Made by a program: the position numbers and the translations under genes
Source of the DNA: Gossypium raimondii
Taxonomy: Eukaryota; Streptophyta; Magnoliopsida; Malvales; Malvaceae
Length of the DNA stretch: 64,000 nt
Reading direction: 5' to 3'
Assembly (NCBI RefSeq): GCF_025698545.1
Contig: NC_068574.1
Location: 41,688,014 to 41,752,013 of the forward strand
Notes under the pieces: generated by a model
Databases searched by the model: none
What the model was told of the DNA's origin: nothing
What the model saw: only the letters and a program-made list of their open reading frames with translations
Shown: in pieces, positions 35,876 through 47,906 of the stretch
Position numbering within the stretch: the first letter of the stretch is position 1
Layout of the letters: the number at the start of each line of letters is the position of its first letter

Positions 35876-36899
35876 AAACACTGATTTCAAAACTTGAAAA
35901 GAAAAAAACCATATATTAAACCAACTGAAATAGAAGTAAAAAAACATAGTTTTGAAACTAAAAATAGAAATGAAAAGACAAAGACAATTCAAGTAAAGAT
36001 TCATACCTCAAAATTAGTCTCCGATGAAGCAAGGGATTTCAAAAATCACAAAAAAAAATATTGAAACTGTAGACAAAACTTAGGGTTTCTCTCTCTCACA
36101 AAAGCTCTCTTCCTAATGTAGCATGTGTGTGTTTCTTTGGCCTTTGGTTACCTATAGCTAAAAAAAGGTGAGAGGAAAAAATTGAAAAGAGGGTTTGTTA
36201 TGAAAGGAGAAGAAAGGAGGAAGGGGAAATGAAAACAAAAGAGAAAGGAGATCGAGAAAGAAAGAGAAACGACTAATAAATGGGGGTAGGTATAGATTGA
36301 ATAGAAATGGCTAATAAATGGGGTAGGTATAGATTGAATAGAAATGGCTAATAAATGAGTATTTAGTTTTAAAAGAGAAATTTTTTTCACTCTATAGTAT
36401 AAAATTGGACGATTTTTTAAGGTGAAATAATATCAGTGCTTCCGATTGATCAGGCGACATCCAAAAAAAATATTTTTTATACTTTTCGATCATCACACCA
36501 ATCAATGGTGTCATGGAGGCTAGTGCCGACGATTGCACAGGCGACATCGTGAGATCACTATTCACTTTGCCTAAATTGGTAAATAATGGTACCCTTATCC
36601 TATTTCAGTATTTATTTTATATTATTGATATGAAAAACCCTCCAAAATATACTAAACCCATTTTCTTCTCCCTAAAACTCAACTTTTTTTTTCTCCTGGT
36701 GGTGGGGGTAGGGGGACCAAACCTCCATTTATATACTAATCATAATTTTTTTGAAAAAAATAGAAAAATTAGAAAAAAAAAGGCTGAAAGCAAAAGAAAA
36801 AGCAGGGACCCCTGACTAGACAGCCACATGTCCCTGCTTTTTCTTTTACTGTTCAGGGTTTTTTTAGTTTCTCTTTTTATTTTTCTTTTTTTTAGTTTT
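35876..36899. other. MULE-1 3' internal region
   Basis: Non-coding. The 36150-36390 part is a purine-rich stretch with a ~34-bp tandem unit (TAATAAATGGGGTAGGTATAGATTGAATAGAAATGGC shortened: three near-copies at 36273-36358). 36420-36660 resembles the TIR interior. No recognisable gene; ORFs at 36148 and 36513 are low-complexity. Confidence 0.4.
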
Positions 36900-37230
36900 T
36901 TTACCAACTAAAAAAATATTTAAAAAAATCTTTCCAGTGCCACTTGACATGATGGCAGCACCATTAAATATTTTTTACTCCGGTATACTCGAAGAAATAT
37001 GAATATTTTTTCAAAAAATACATACTAGTGCTGTCGACGACACTAAAAAATCTTTTTATTTTTTTTAAAAACTAATGATTGCAGCATGATTTGGGGGAAA
37101 GTGGGGGTGGTGCCACCGATTGGTCAGGTGACACCAACGAGAACTATTCCCTTTACCTATTTTCGTATTTAATTTTTTATCTATCCTATTTTCGTAAATT
37201 TTTATTTATTTTATATTATTTATGTAAAAA
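36900..37230 (-). repeat. MULE-1 right terminal inverted repeat
   Basis: Reverse complement counterpart of 29751-30190. It contains TTTTTTACTCCGGTATACTCGAAGAAATATG and ends GAGAACTATTCCCTTTACC, CCTATTTTCGTAAATTTTT and ATTTATGTAAAAAAGTC. Identity to the left arm is roughly 80% by eye, with small indels, so the element is old. Confidence 0.75.
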
Positions 37231-37342
37231 AGTCGTTATTAGTCTTCCATTACCAAACAATTTTATGATTCAAGGATAAATTCACTTTTAGCCTCTCAAC
37301 AAACTGCACAAATTATACTAAGAAACCTCACTTGTTAATTAA

Positions 37343-38542
37343 TGTTCTTGTTGATACATAAGAATTCTTAATGTTAGCCCTAGTTTTTCAAATGTTTTAA
37401 TATAACAAAGTCAAACTTTAAAAATTCTCTCTTAGTCAAAATTTGTAATCAATTGATATAAGCTTCTAAAATTATTTTTAAAGTATTTACAAACTCATCA
37501 AATGACAAAAATTATAAATGCCTTTGAAAAATCTTGATTCAAAATAAATTTTATAACTTTGGAACACTTTTACCAATACAAGTGTATACAAGTACGAGTA
37601 GACATAAGTCAGAAAGCACCCCAAGCATTCTTCCAGACTTCTACCGATACTTGGGAGCTTTTGTACTAATACATTTGTAGTTGTACCAATACTTTAGAGG
37701 AGTTCTACCGATGGAAGTAAGTTAGAGAGCAGTTCGAGCATTCTTCCAGACTTCTACCGATACTTAGGGGGACTTCTACCAATACAAGTAATTCAATGAG
37801 CAATATTTAGGTTCCCCTGTAGCTTCTACCAATACAAGTATTGGTACAAGTATGAACCCTTGAAACCCCTCAGACTTCTATCTAAACAAGTGGTTTTCTA
37901 CCAATACATCGGCTTTAATGGTCATAATTTTGAAGATTTCTACCGGCACAAGTCCACTTGTATTGATACAAGTGGTCTGCAGTCTACAATTAATGTTTGA
38001 GTTAATTGCAACAACAGATCTAATTAACTCTCAATGTCTTCGACTGGCTCCAAGGTTTTTAGGTGGCATAAATACAAGCCAATGGCACCATATTGAAGAC
38101 AAGAAACAAGTTGTAAAGTGAATTGTACAAAAATTTAATCTTTTCATTGACATTTTCTTTGTTCTTCATACACACACTTGGGTGACCATCTCTTTTATTC
38201 TTTTCAAGCATTGTATTGTCATTGAGTGAACCTTATAATTGTAATAACTTCCTTTGAGAGGTGTCTTTAATCTTTGTTCTTATTTATCATATTTGTAAGG
38301 GTTTGCATAAGGTTTTGGGGTAGAAAACCTTAAGGGGAGTGGTTTTATCTTGCCTAGAGAAAAAATAGAATTTTGTAAATGTTAAACCTTGTCTTTGAAT
38401 GGTTCAAATCTAGTGAATTCGAGAAATCCTTAGCTGTGGTAAGCTAAGGTAGTGGAGGTGGACAATATCCATTGTTTTCCATATTTTTTTAATTTTTCTG
38501 AACACAAATTCATCCCCTTCTTGATGATTATCGAGCTTAACA
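37343..38542 (+). mobile_element. Copia (Sirevirus-like) solo LTR, ~1.2 kb
   Basis: The 3' end (AAATCCTTAGCTGTGGTAAGCTAAGG, AATTCATCCCCTTCTTG, CGAGCTTAACA at 38542) matches the end of the copia LTR at 3072-7054, placing it in the same family. The start is set at TGTTCTTGTTGATAC by flanks ATTAA (37338-37342) and CTTAA (38543-38547), 4 of 5 identical. The 37570-37990 part contains about ten copies of TTCTACC(G/A)ATAC(A)AGT-like motifs instead of the TATCGATAC cluster of the other copy. No internal region was found on either side. Confidence 0.7.
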
Positions 38543-39439
38543 CTTAACTTTGTTGATCCTCAATTTAATAAAGTAAAGCAATTACTGTAGTGTAACATAG
38601 AATATCTTGCAATATCAAACTTTTTATTTTCTGATTTCATTGTTTAAATTAGTAGAATTTGTCATTTCTCCTTCCACAATGTTAGGTAAAGCAAAGAGCC
38701 TTTAAACATTTGATTCATTTGTTAGGTAAAGTAAAGAATATACTACCCTAGTACTTTCTGCTTCATTTGTGGTTGAATGCACTCACATCCTAGCAACAAA
38801 AACTTGCAACGGTTGTATTTGTTTGCTTCGTTACTTTTAATCTTTATTTTGAGAATAATTAGTGCAAATAAGTGATTAAGTTATTTTTTTCAGTTTTTTG
38901 GATAAGTACATGTATTTTTCTTAGCCAAAATTCTAAGCTAATGAAATAAGGGATTTTCAAATTGACTAGAAAGATGAGAGCATTCTCTTTGTTAGGTTTA
39001 TGTAATACATTCTTGAGAAATTGATGGGGTTCTTTAATTTTCTCCTTTTTAGAATGGTATTTTCTTGATGGAGCAGTATAATTGGTAAAGTAGATGTATT
39101 CATTTTGGCTTGCTATATAATATATATTTTCTTGGATAAGATTCTCCTTTCCTTATTTCAGCTTAATTTTTTATTGTCTCTTTGATGATTTCTAAACTAA
39201 ATATCAAGCTCAAGGATTCGAAAAGGACTAGAACTGAATTTGGATATAATTCTAATTTTTTTTCCAACTTAGCTATGGGAAACCTTACTGGCTAGATGAT
39301 ATCTAAAGCATCATCACTGTTAAGTATTTTGTTGTGTGTCTTCACGGTAAGGAGAAACGGGTATTTATAAAACATAGTTATTATTCATCGAAGTGATGTT
39401 CTAGGTAGGCTTCATGCATGCCGACACGGATGTTTTTCT
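38543..39439. other. AT-rich DNA without recognisable genes
   Basis: No open coding sequence and no clear repeat ends. Base composition is typical intron/intergenic. I cannot assign it. Confidence 0.4.
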
Positions 39440-41690
39440 TGTGACACCCCAAACCCGACCAGGACGAATCGACCTAAATTTGAAGTGTTACATTAGCCAC
39501 AGAAGCAACTCTCTAGCTAACGACCACTCGACGCACACCCCAACCTTATAACACTTCATTTATGACTAATTAACTATCATTTATTAATGCGGAAGACATT
39601 TGTGAACCATTTTAAAACTTTTTTTATGTATTTAAACCTAAGGGTATTTTGGTCATTTAACCACCAAAGGTTAAACTATCCTGATTTTATTTTTGAATAG
39701 CTACCGACCTTATTTTAGTCAAATTATGCAAGCTCTAACAATTCCAGTTTAATTCGAGTTCATTTACTATGTCTAATTCAAGCTTTATTATTAGGGACTA
39801 AATCATAACTTTTACAAAATTTTAGTACATTTTCCAAATTAAAAATTAAGAGTGTTTCTACCAAATATTAACAGTTACAAGTCTAATCCTAAAATATTAC
39901 CAAGTTTCCCTATCATTAAAGGCTCCAATTAATCTAATCAAGTTTTAAGATTAAATTATAAATTAAGCAAATTAGAATACTAGATTCCAAAACCAAAAAT
40001 CAAACCCCCAAAAACCCACATGCCCGTGTGAAAAGACACACGCCAGTGTACAAAGACACATGCCAGTCTGCAAATCACTACACCTGTTTTGTCAAAAGTT
40101 CGTTTTAATTACCCGATTTTACATATTTTACTTACCCATTAAACTTGAAATAGCTACAATTAATTACCATAAACATCCACACATCTCCAATTTAATTTAT
40201 TTACAACAAATATGCAACAATTAATCAAACCCAATTACACACTTAGTAAACACCAATTAATTCACTCAAGCTACATACCTTAGTTGCAAGCAATTCACTC
40301 CATGGTAAGCTTCAATTAAACATTGTTAGTATAAAATACATGCTTCATACACCGTGTTATCAACCACCGTACAAAGACTCATCAACATACCATAAATCAA
40401 GCATCAATTGGACATAAAATTATGTATTAAAGCAATTATAAAATCACCAAAATTAAAGTCCAAAATTTAATGTCCAATGTCCATTACAAGTAAAATAACA
40501 CTAGTCCCAAAAGCATCACAACGCCCTATATAGTCTCTAAAGTAAATTTCTTAAGCCACTACCAAGCCTTATTCTTGGATCGCCCTTGCACTCACTTCTC
40601 AACTCCTTACGCCCGGAAATTCTCTGCACGAAATGTAAAGGTGTGAGCTTAAAAAGCTCAGTGAATGATAGTAAAAACATCAAGTAATTTGTACCCAATC
40701 ATACAGAAATCAAAGCGATTAAGCATTAAATTTTCAGTCACAACATGTTTACATTTCACCATAACATCACATGCTATTTCAAGAATTAAGAATCAATTTT
40801 TCCATGGCATGTAAAATCATCTTTTAACACATAAACATTCAAATATATTGGCACAATCAATCAATTATAATGGCATAATACATCCATGGAAATAAGTAAA
40901 CGTGTGATCATACATTAGATAAACGAATCTCTAAACTCCCACAAATCAAATACAGTCCTCCGAATTGAGCGCGCCGAAGCCACACACTCCCTTATAGCGC
41001 CTTAAATAACCCGATAAATGGAGACTCAAGCTCAACACTTTCTTATCTACTCTAAACAAATCAGTCCACCAAGAGCCATATGCTCACAATATCACAAATA
41101 TTGGTGAGTAATCACAAATCCTATGGCATGCCAACTATATCCAATGGATCCACCATGCAATGTTATCCAATATAATCATACATACAAGGCATAAAATCTG
41201 TTGTTTAATCACTTAATTTAGCATGTTAAAATGCAAGTAAAAGCATGTTGCTAAGCAATTTTAACATCAATAAAATTAAGCATAGCAAATATCATTTTTC
41301 CAATATTCATATACCAATTAGAACACCTTTATCAAATGTTCAATAAATCATCAATTCATGCTCCAATTATCAATTTATTCCATACAATTTATTCATGCTA
41401 AAAGCATAATACACAACTTACCAAACCAATTGCCATTTTGCTCTTTTATAAAATAAAACCTATTTTTACAAATCCAACCATCCAATATGCAATTAAATCA
41501 TTAATAACATTAACTAAACCTTTAATTTAACACATAATTAGGCTAATTTACCATATTTCCTTTAATATCACTCACCTCCACACTTAGCTCTTTAAGCAAA
41601 AAAAAAAAAAAGTGTTCAAACAAGCAAGTTTGAGCTTCAATTCTGATTTGCACATTTCTCCTTTTGATGTGGAGCTTTAACAGAATTATT
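39440..41690 (-). mobile_element. Isolated Ty3/gypsy LTR (partial)
   Basis: It starts TGTGACACCCCAAACCCGACC on the plus strand, like the LTR at 14083. It shares the landmarks GGCATGCCAACTATATCC (41124) and AAGCTCAGTGAATG (about 40655), both in minus sense. The distal end is not found: sequence fades after an A-run at 41600-41614, so the far end is probably lost. A short CACACG/CCGTGTG cluster is at 40020-40085. No primer site or gag adjoins at 39439. Confidence 0.65.
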
Positions 41691-42659
41691 AATATTTTTT
41701 ATTTAAAATTTTAACAAAATTATATATAATATGAATGTCAAATGTTATTGTAAGTGTCTCAAATAATAGATATATAATAGTGACCTCTATATATTTTAAA
41801 ATTTTAATAAAACATTATTAAATTTAATAGCATATTTGTGTTATTTCCACACTATAATTTTTTAATAAAAATATATTGGCCTCCGTTTTCCACAGTTTCA
41901 TTTAATTATTCCTCCGTATCATCCTATCAATCTTGTCCTGCGTAAACCACCTTTTTTCATTTTTTAAAGAAAAATACATTTTTAAAAAATTGTTTAAAAA
42001 TAATAAATAATAATAAACTTTGTTTTTTTTTTCGAAACAATAAACATTTTATAATCGCTTTCTTTCAAATTAATAAACCTTTAGACGCCCAATATTTCGT
42101 TGAAATCAAAGTTTGACTTTACTCTTTAAATGTCGACACCTCAGACATTAGTTATTTAAATTATCAAATAATATAAATAAATAAAAACATAACCGTTGGA
42201 CTTTTAGGAATTAAAGTTAAGAATTTGTACATGTAATTATAACATTTTTATTGTAATTATATCTATTATAATAAAATCTCATTTTAATTAATATCTTTTT
42301 AAAATATTTATCATTAAATTCATAAATAACTTTCAAACTACACGTCGAAAGCTGGAATATTTATCTTTCCCGCACTTATCAGTGCTTTGGTGTAAAGATG
42401 GAGACTCGAGGCACATAAAAAATGAACGGAATGAATAGAAAAAGAGAAATAGAAAACATTCAGGAATGATTATGGTTTTCTTCGAAATAGAGAAATGGAA
42501 TCATTTGGAAAATAATGTAGGTTTCCAAAAATAGAAATGAAAATGAAAATTTGCATTCCTATATAGAATTTCTTAAAAAATTAATGGAATAATGAGTTTA
42601 TGTTTTTGGACTATTTTGAAGCCCGAAAATGAAAATAAATCATTCAGTCATAGTGAACA
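41691..42659. other. AT-rich intergenic DNA
   Basis: No coding sequence or structured repeat recognised. Confidence 0.4.
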
Positions 42660-43275
42660 TGTTGAGCTGTGACATATTGAACGAATTTTCTCGAAATTTT
42701 ACTAGGGGTAAAATCGTTAAAATTTTACTAGAGTAAAATTGGGATGAGAAAATTATTTAATATGTAAATATTAAAGTTTATTTTGGGAAATAAAAAAACG
42801 GAATCGAGTTGGATCACATTACAGAGTATTGAGTCAAAAAGGCATAGGAAGTACTCGTAATTGGATCCGATGTGAGAGAGACTCAAAACCTCTCTATAAC
42901 ATGAGTCGAATGTTGTTTTTTTATTTAAAATAAACCTCTACAACTCTACAATGGCTATACTTTCTCTTCCTATAAATAGATGACACCAGAAGAGCTATTA
43001 ACACAACTTTTGTGAGATTGTTATTTTACCGAAAAATAGAGAACATTTATTCTCAAATTTTAAATAAATTTTTTCAGAATAACAATTTTACATGTTTCTA
43101 TTAAAAAAGAGAGAATTTATGTTTTCACCCCAAAAGGAATTTTTTTTTCTAGTTTTGTGTTTTGATTCAATTAGTTCAAGCCCACACTCAATGCAATTCG
43201 TGGTATGAGAATAGCGGAGAAGATCATTTGGTTGAAAGCCGCAAAAATCAAGGATCCGCTTATCAAAAAACACAG
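42660..43275 (+). mobile_element. Copia-type LTR and leader remnant with TATA box and primer site
   Basis: TGTTGAGCTGTGACATATTG at 42660 looks like an LTR start. TCCTATAAATAGATG at 42970-42984 is a good TATA box. After an AT-rich leader, TGGTATGAGAATAGCGG at about 43201 resembles a Met-tRNA primer site (TGGTATCAGAG). Coding sequence does not follow; LINE sequence on the other strand begins by about 43390. Confidence 0.5.
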
Positions 43276-43389
43276 GTATATATTCGGTTAGGATTTATTA
43301 CTATAAACATCACAAACTGGGTCAGTTTGCAAAATATTAATTTTCTGCTGTGCAAGAAAACTGTTTTCAATCTGGGGTTTTTCCAACAT

Positions 43390-46218
43390 ACCAACCATCA
43401 TCGATAGCTCTAGGTATTTCTCCAGATTAGTCGACACTCGAACTCCCAACACACCACCAATCTCTTCCCCCCTCCCTACTTCTAACATTAACACCAAAAT
43501 AAATAAAAGATTTTTCATAATTTACCTTTTGTCTTGAAGCACTTTCATACTCCATAATGGCTTGACGTATATTCTCTGCACCTGTACTCGAAGCTTCTCC
43601 GAACTAAATGCAATCATTTGCAAAGAATAGATGATTGATCGTCGATCGTTCTCGACCAATTCGTGCCCCTTTTATCAACCCCGATCTTGCAGCCTAATTC
43701 AAAGTTGTGGAAAGACCCTCACCACATAACAGAAACAAATAGGGGCTCAACGGATCACCTTGTTGGAGACCCCTAGATGGTAAAAAACTATTATTAGTTT
43801 CGCTGTTAATACCCACCGTATAAGAGACTGAAAAAACATATCTCATTATCAATGAAACCCATTGGCCATGAAAACCCAGCCTAGCCATCATACCACTTAT
43901 ACAACCCCACTCCACCCTATCATACGCTTTGCTCATATCGAGCTTAAGCGTAAACATGCCAAATGCTCCTAAGTGCTTCATCTTCAATGAATACAAGACT
44001 TCATATGCAATTAACACATTATCTGATATTTGCCTTCTAGGAATAAATGCTGCTTGAGCCTCATCAATGCAGCTGTCTAAAATGCCCCTCATTCTACAAA
44101 CTAAGACTTTCGCAATTATTTTATACACCATATTACATAAGCTGATAAGTCGAAATTGAGTCATATTCCTTAGCTTACTAGCTTTTGGGATTAAAACAAT
44201 ATGAGTCACATTAATATCTTTCATTTCCACCTTACCATTTAAAACAACTAAGCAATAATCAGTGACTTCTAACCCTATAGTAGGCCAAAACTTTTGACAA
44301 AAAAAGAGCAGGGAATCTGTCTATACCTGAAGCTTTTAGCGGCTCCATAGATTTGATGGCAGCCCATATTTCCTCAGCACAAAAAAGAGATAGTAATTCC
44401 TCCAACCCCTCTTCCTCCTTTCACACTTTTGACCAACTGTATCAACCACAATCGGATATTGATCCAAAAAAGAATGGCTCTAATGATGGACAGAATAGTC
44501 AAGAAAAGAAATCCACCACGTCGTGTTAGCCACTCCCCTATCAAGTCGTTCCCGAATATTTGTTTCTAGTAACCGCCCCCGTTTTCAAGTGAACCACCTT
44601 CCATTAAACCCCAAATCACAATCTTGTAAGGCTAACCTAAACTCATCCATCTTCTGTTCAGATCGAAGTCAACCACCCCTCTTCTCAAATGGATACATTA
44701 TCTTATTAAAATCCCCAACCACAGAAGTGTCTGATCCTGACTCAACTAGCGAAGCAAACTCCATGACTCACCACGCCTCCAATCTTTAGGATGACCATAG
44801 AAACCAGTAAACTGCCAATTCAACCCAACTTCACCATCCATGACTACCACATCAATATGATATTAGGGATAACTTCTTAAACTCACCACACAATCCTACC
44901 TCCAACCCAAAAATAAACCCCCTCTAGCATCAATCGAACTAACATCAATTCCACTAACAAAACCACACTTACGTCTCACTGCTTCCATCCTCCTTACACT
45001 AACTTTTGTCTCCATAAAAAACAAAATTGTTGGACGAATGTCTCTCTGTATATTCCTGACATGGTTCACTACCCGTGGGTGTCCCAAACCACAAGCATTC
45101 CAGCTTACAATTTTCTTTGTTCTTCGCTGCCCTGCATAGCAAAGCCAGTCAATCCCTTTTCAACACTCTTAGACACCTCGGAATCCAAATTAACTGAAAC
45201 AGATGATATCTCACCAATTGTGTGTTGCCTTTTTTTACCATCCATAATTAGAATGGGGCTATCATAGCATCTGAACCCAACTCCATAGGCCCTGTATCTT
45301 TTTGTCCCAGTTTGACAATCCTCTATGTGATTGGCCCAATTTCATGTTGGAATCTCCTATCAATTTGGGATTAGACTTTTGATAAACACTACTAGAACCA
45401 TCTTCACAATTGCATTTTATCTTATCCTTTCTCTATCCAAATTCTAAGTTATAGTTCCATCTGACTCCCTCAAATAGCGGCTGGCCACCGCCTTCCTCTT
45501 TTTGTCACAGCTCTTAACGAAAGATCCCAACCGAACACAACCTCAAACAGTTCTACTTTCACTCTCACCGAACAAAAACTTTCCCCATGCCCAAGTTTAC
45601 CATAATTGAAGCAAAATAGACTAATTTTTTCATACTAAAATTTAGCATATGCAGATCATATAGCCCCTAATGTAATCTTCTTTTTTCGTTTTAATGGAAG
45701 CCACACTTCCAACCTAACTTTAATCCTCATAAGTCTCTTCCCTCCTATAAACGCCATCTTCACATCATAGTCTAGAAACGAGCCCAAAAAAGATCTAAAC
45801 TGCGAGCCATTGCCTCCGACATGAGCCTTAGAGGCAAATCATGTATCTGAAGCCATAAATCCGCATAAATCAAAGGAATCATGCTCGAATCCTCCCCAGG
45901 CATGATCTTATGCAGTATGAGAAAATAGTTATTGAAAAACCACGGCGTTCCCTCCAACACCCGATTCTGATTTACCTCGTAAAATAATTGGAATAGGTAT
46001 CACTTGTCGTTAAGATCTATGATGGAGATACCACCAATGGGGTGCCATAAATCAACCATAGTATTCCTTAGTGAGGGAAAATACACAACACTCTTCGTAA
46101 AAAAACTGCCCACCAAAGATAACTTGTATTCATGGACCAACGACTCACTGTCCTCCTGGAAAGGCTTCTCCTCCTCGTCAACTAGATTTAGATTCACCAT
46201 ATCTTTCTCCATATTCAC
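43390..46218 (-). pseudogene. L1-type LINE: ORF1 and ORF2 (endonuclease-reverse transcriptase), decayed
   Basis: Minus strand, 5' end at right. ORF1 starts at 46218 (MNMEKDMVNLNLVDEEEKPF) and shows the DUF4283 region (LVGSFFTKSVVYFPSLRNTM, GTPWFFNNYFLILH, ADLWLQIHDLPLRLMSE). A CCHC knuckle follows (CFNYGKLGHGESFC, about 45600-45645). ORF2 opens with endonuclease sequence near 45090-44890 (NHVRNIQRDIRPTILFFMETK, GGLFLGW). The RT at 44320-43690 has GIDRFPALFF, LIPKASKLRNMTQFRLISLCN, KLDMSKAYDRVEW and SRGLQQGDPLSPYLFLL. The catalytic box is FAND where FADD is expected (about 43625). Sequence fades at 43390 after NLEKYLELSMMVG, so the RNase H/3' end is missing. Stops and shifts throughout. Confidence 0.88.
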
Positions 46219-46776
46219 TATTGAAGAAAAACAAATGCAAACGTGCCAAGCAGCAGATGAAACTCATGCCAAACTACAGACCTATTTCTTTAGTTGATTA
46301 TTATTTCTAAAAGTACATATGTATTCTAAATATGTGGTTTCCACACTTAAGATATAATTAATAGTATAATTATTAATTTGTAGATATTTTAATAAATTTT
46401 TTAAAAATGTCAGTTTTATTTTCCTTTTGAAAATCTATTAGATACATAATTATTTATTTATTTATTCATATTTGACATAATTAAATAATGTGGATAAAAT
46501 GATATATTTTATTTAAAATATTATTTAGAAAGTAATTCAACAATGATTATAGGTAAAATGATAAAATATTTATATATAAATTTCATTAAAGACGAGCTTA
46601 TAAAAACATATTTAAACCGCTTGAATTCATATATTCTAATTGTTGATGATATTAATTGATCAATTTTTAATTTATTTATTTAAAAATTATATAAAAATAG
46701 AGTGAAATTTTTTTCTATACGAGAGGGTAATCCTCTCTTAAAAAATATCCTAATATAGATATCAATTTTTTTGGTT
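46219..46776. other. LINE 5' leader and AT-rich spacer
   Basis: The first 80 bp may be LINE 5' UTR. The rest is AT-rich with no gene. It ends at the target duplication of the MULE (46777-46785). Confidence 0.45.
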
Positions 46777-46785
46777 TTGTTTTGT

Positions 46786-47057
46786 GGGCAAAATACCAAA
46801 AAAAACCATTTTTTTTAAATTTATTGAAATGGGCCCGGTATTTTATTATTTACCGGAATGGGCCCTTTTTCCCTAAATCGCGTCCACGTCACCGCAAAGT
46901 CAGGGGATGTGTTAGCAAATCACGGCGACGTCAACGCGCTTTGCTGACGTGGCAACAAAGCGCGTCCACGAAAGCGTGATTTGTGTGTACGTCAGGAAAG
47001 CGCTCTGACATGGCCGCGCTTTGTTGCCACGTAGTGCGCCCCTGGGGACGTGATTTC
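46786..47057 (+). repeat. MULE-2 left terminal inverted repeat
   Basis: It is matched inversely by 54214-54415. Blocks in common are ATGGGCCCGGTATTTTATTATTTA, AATCGCGT.CACGTCACCGC, GACGTGGCAACAAAGCGCG and CGCCCCTGGGGACGTGATTT (each shortened here). The left arm is about 70 bp longer through internal indels. It is rich in ACGT cores (CACGTC, GACGTGGC, ACGTCAGG). Confidence 0.93.
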
Positions 47058-47237
47058 CCCGTTTTTCCCACGTTATGTTTTTAGATTTTAGAGTTTAAGG
47101 TTTTTAGGATTTCTAGGGTTTTAGAGAAAAAACTAAACAAATAAGGGATTAAGGTTTAGGGTTTCCTAATTAAATTAATTATAATTTATTCAAAATTGGA
47201 TTATGTTTCATGTTTATGGGTTTTTAAGATAAAATCA

Positions 47238-47805
47238 AAGCAGGATGCTTTATCAGAAGGATTTTTGAAGTCGCGCCCACGTGTACGCGCTTTTGCTACA
47301 GTAGGTCCTGGAAAAATAATTTTGAGTTGACGTTTTTGAGCAAATAGTATAAAAAACGCTTCAAGCAGGATGCTTTATGAGAAGAATTTGTGAAATCGCA
47401 CCCTCGTAAACGCGCTTTTGCTACAATAGGTCCTGGAAGAAATAATTTCGAGTTGACGTTTCTGAGTAAATAGTTTAAAAACGCTTCAAGCAGGATACTA
47501 TTTGAGAAGAATTTGTGAAATCGTGCCCTCGTGGACGCGCTTTTGCTACAGTAGGTCCTAGAAGAAATAATTTCGAGTTGACGTTTTTGAGCAAATAGTT
47601 TAAAAAACGCTTCAAGCAGGATGCTATTTGAGAAGAATTTGTGAAATCACGCCCTCGTGGACGCGCTTTTGCTACAGTAGGTCTTGGAAAAATAATTTCG
47701 AGTTGTCATTTCTGAGCAAATAGTATAAAAACGCTTCTAGCAGAATGCTATTTGAGAAGAATTTGTGAAATCCCGCCCTCGTGGACGCGCTTTTACTATA
47801 GTAGC
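47238..47805 (+). repeat. ~124-bp tandem repeats (about 4.5 copies) upstream of the MULE-2 transposase
   Basis: Units begin near 47238, 47362, 47487, 47611 and 47735 with (A)AGCAGGATGCT and continue AGAAGAATTTGTGAAATCG, GTGGACGCGCTTTTGCTACA, then TAGGTCCTGGAA and GAGTTGACGTTT. Divergence between units is low, except the first and last. The array ends just before the TATA box. Confidence 0.9.
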
Positions 47806-47818
47806 ATGTTTGGGCTGA

Positions 47819-47829
47819 GGCTATAAATG
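47819..47829 (+). promoter_or_regulatory. TATA box of the MULE-2 transposase
   Basis: GGCTATAAATGAGG is centred about 80 bp before the transposase ATG at 47907 and directly after the tandem repeats, a plausible core promoter spacing for a plant gene with a short leader. Confidence 0.55.
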
Positions 47830-47906
47830 AGGCAGAAAATGTTATCAGAATGCATAAGTCACAGCAGAAACAATTTAGAGAGGCTAAGAAGGTTAGAGTT
47901 TCAAAT

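Larger units (their letters stand above)
29727..37234 (+). mobile_element. MULE-1: Mutator-like element, ~7.5 kb, decayed, with nested LTRs
   Basis: Long inverted repeats (29751-30190 and 36900-37230) enclose a decayed MuDR-type transposase on the plus strand. The gypsy solo LTR 31467-33674 and an LTR-like insertion from 34230 lie within. GTTATTA occurs at both edges (29720-29726, 37235-37241), a possible remnant of a 9-bp duplication, though the left outer boundary is uncertain by about 20 bp. Segments at 36420-36660 repeat the TIR theme, suggesting internal TIR duplication. Confidence 0.75.

Noticed and set aside
36148..36390. Phe/Ser-rich minus-strand ORF in MULE-1
   Set aside because: It derives from a purine-rich low-complexity stretch with a short tandem repeat; no domain.
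47238..47805. Regular repeats resembling a CRISPR array
   Set aside because: This is plant DNA. Units are contiguous 124-bp tandem repeats without unique spacers, and no cas genes exist here.
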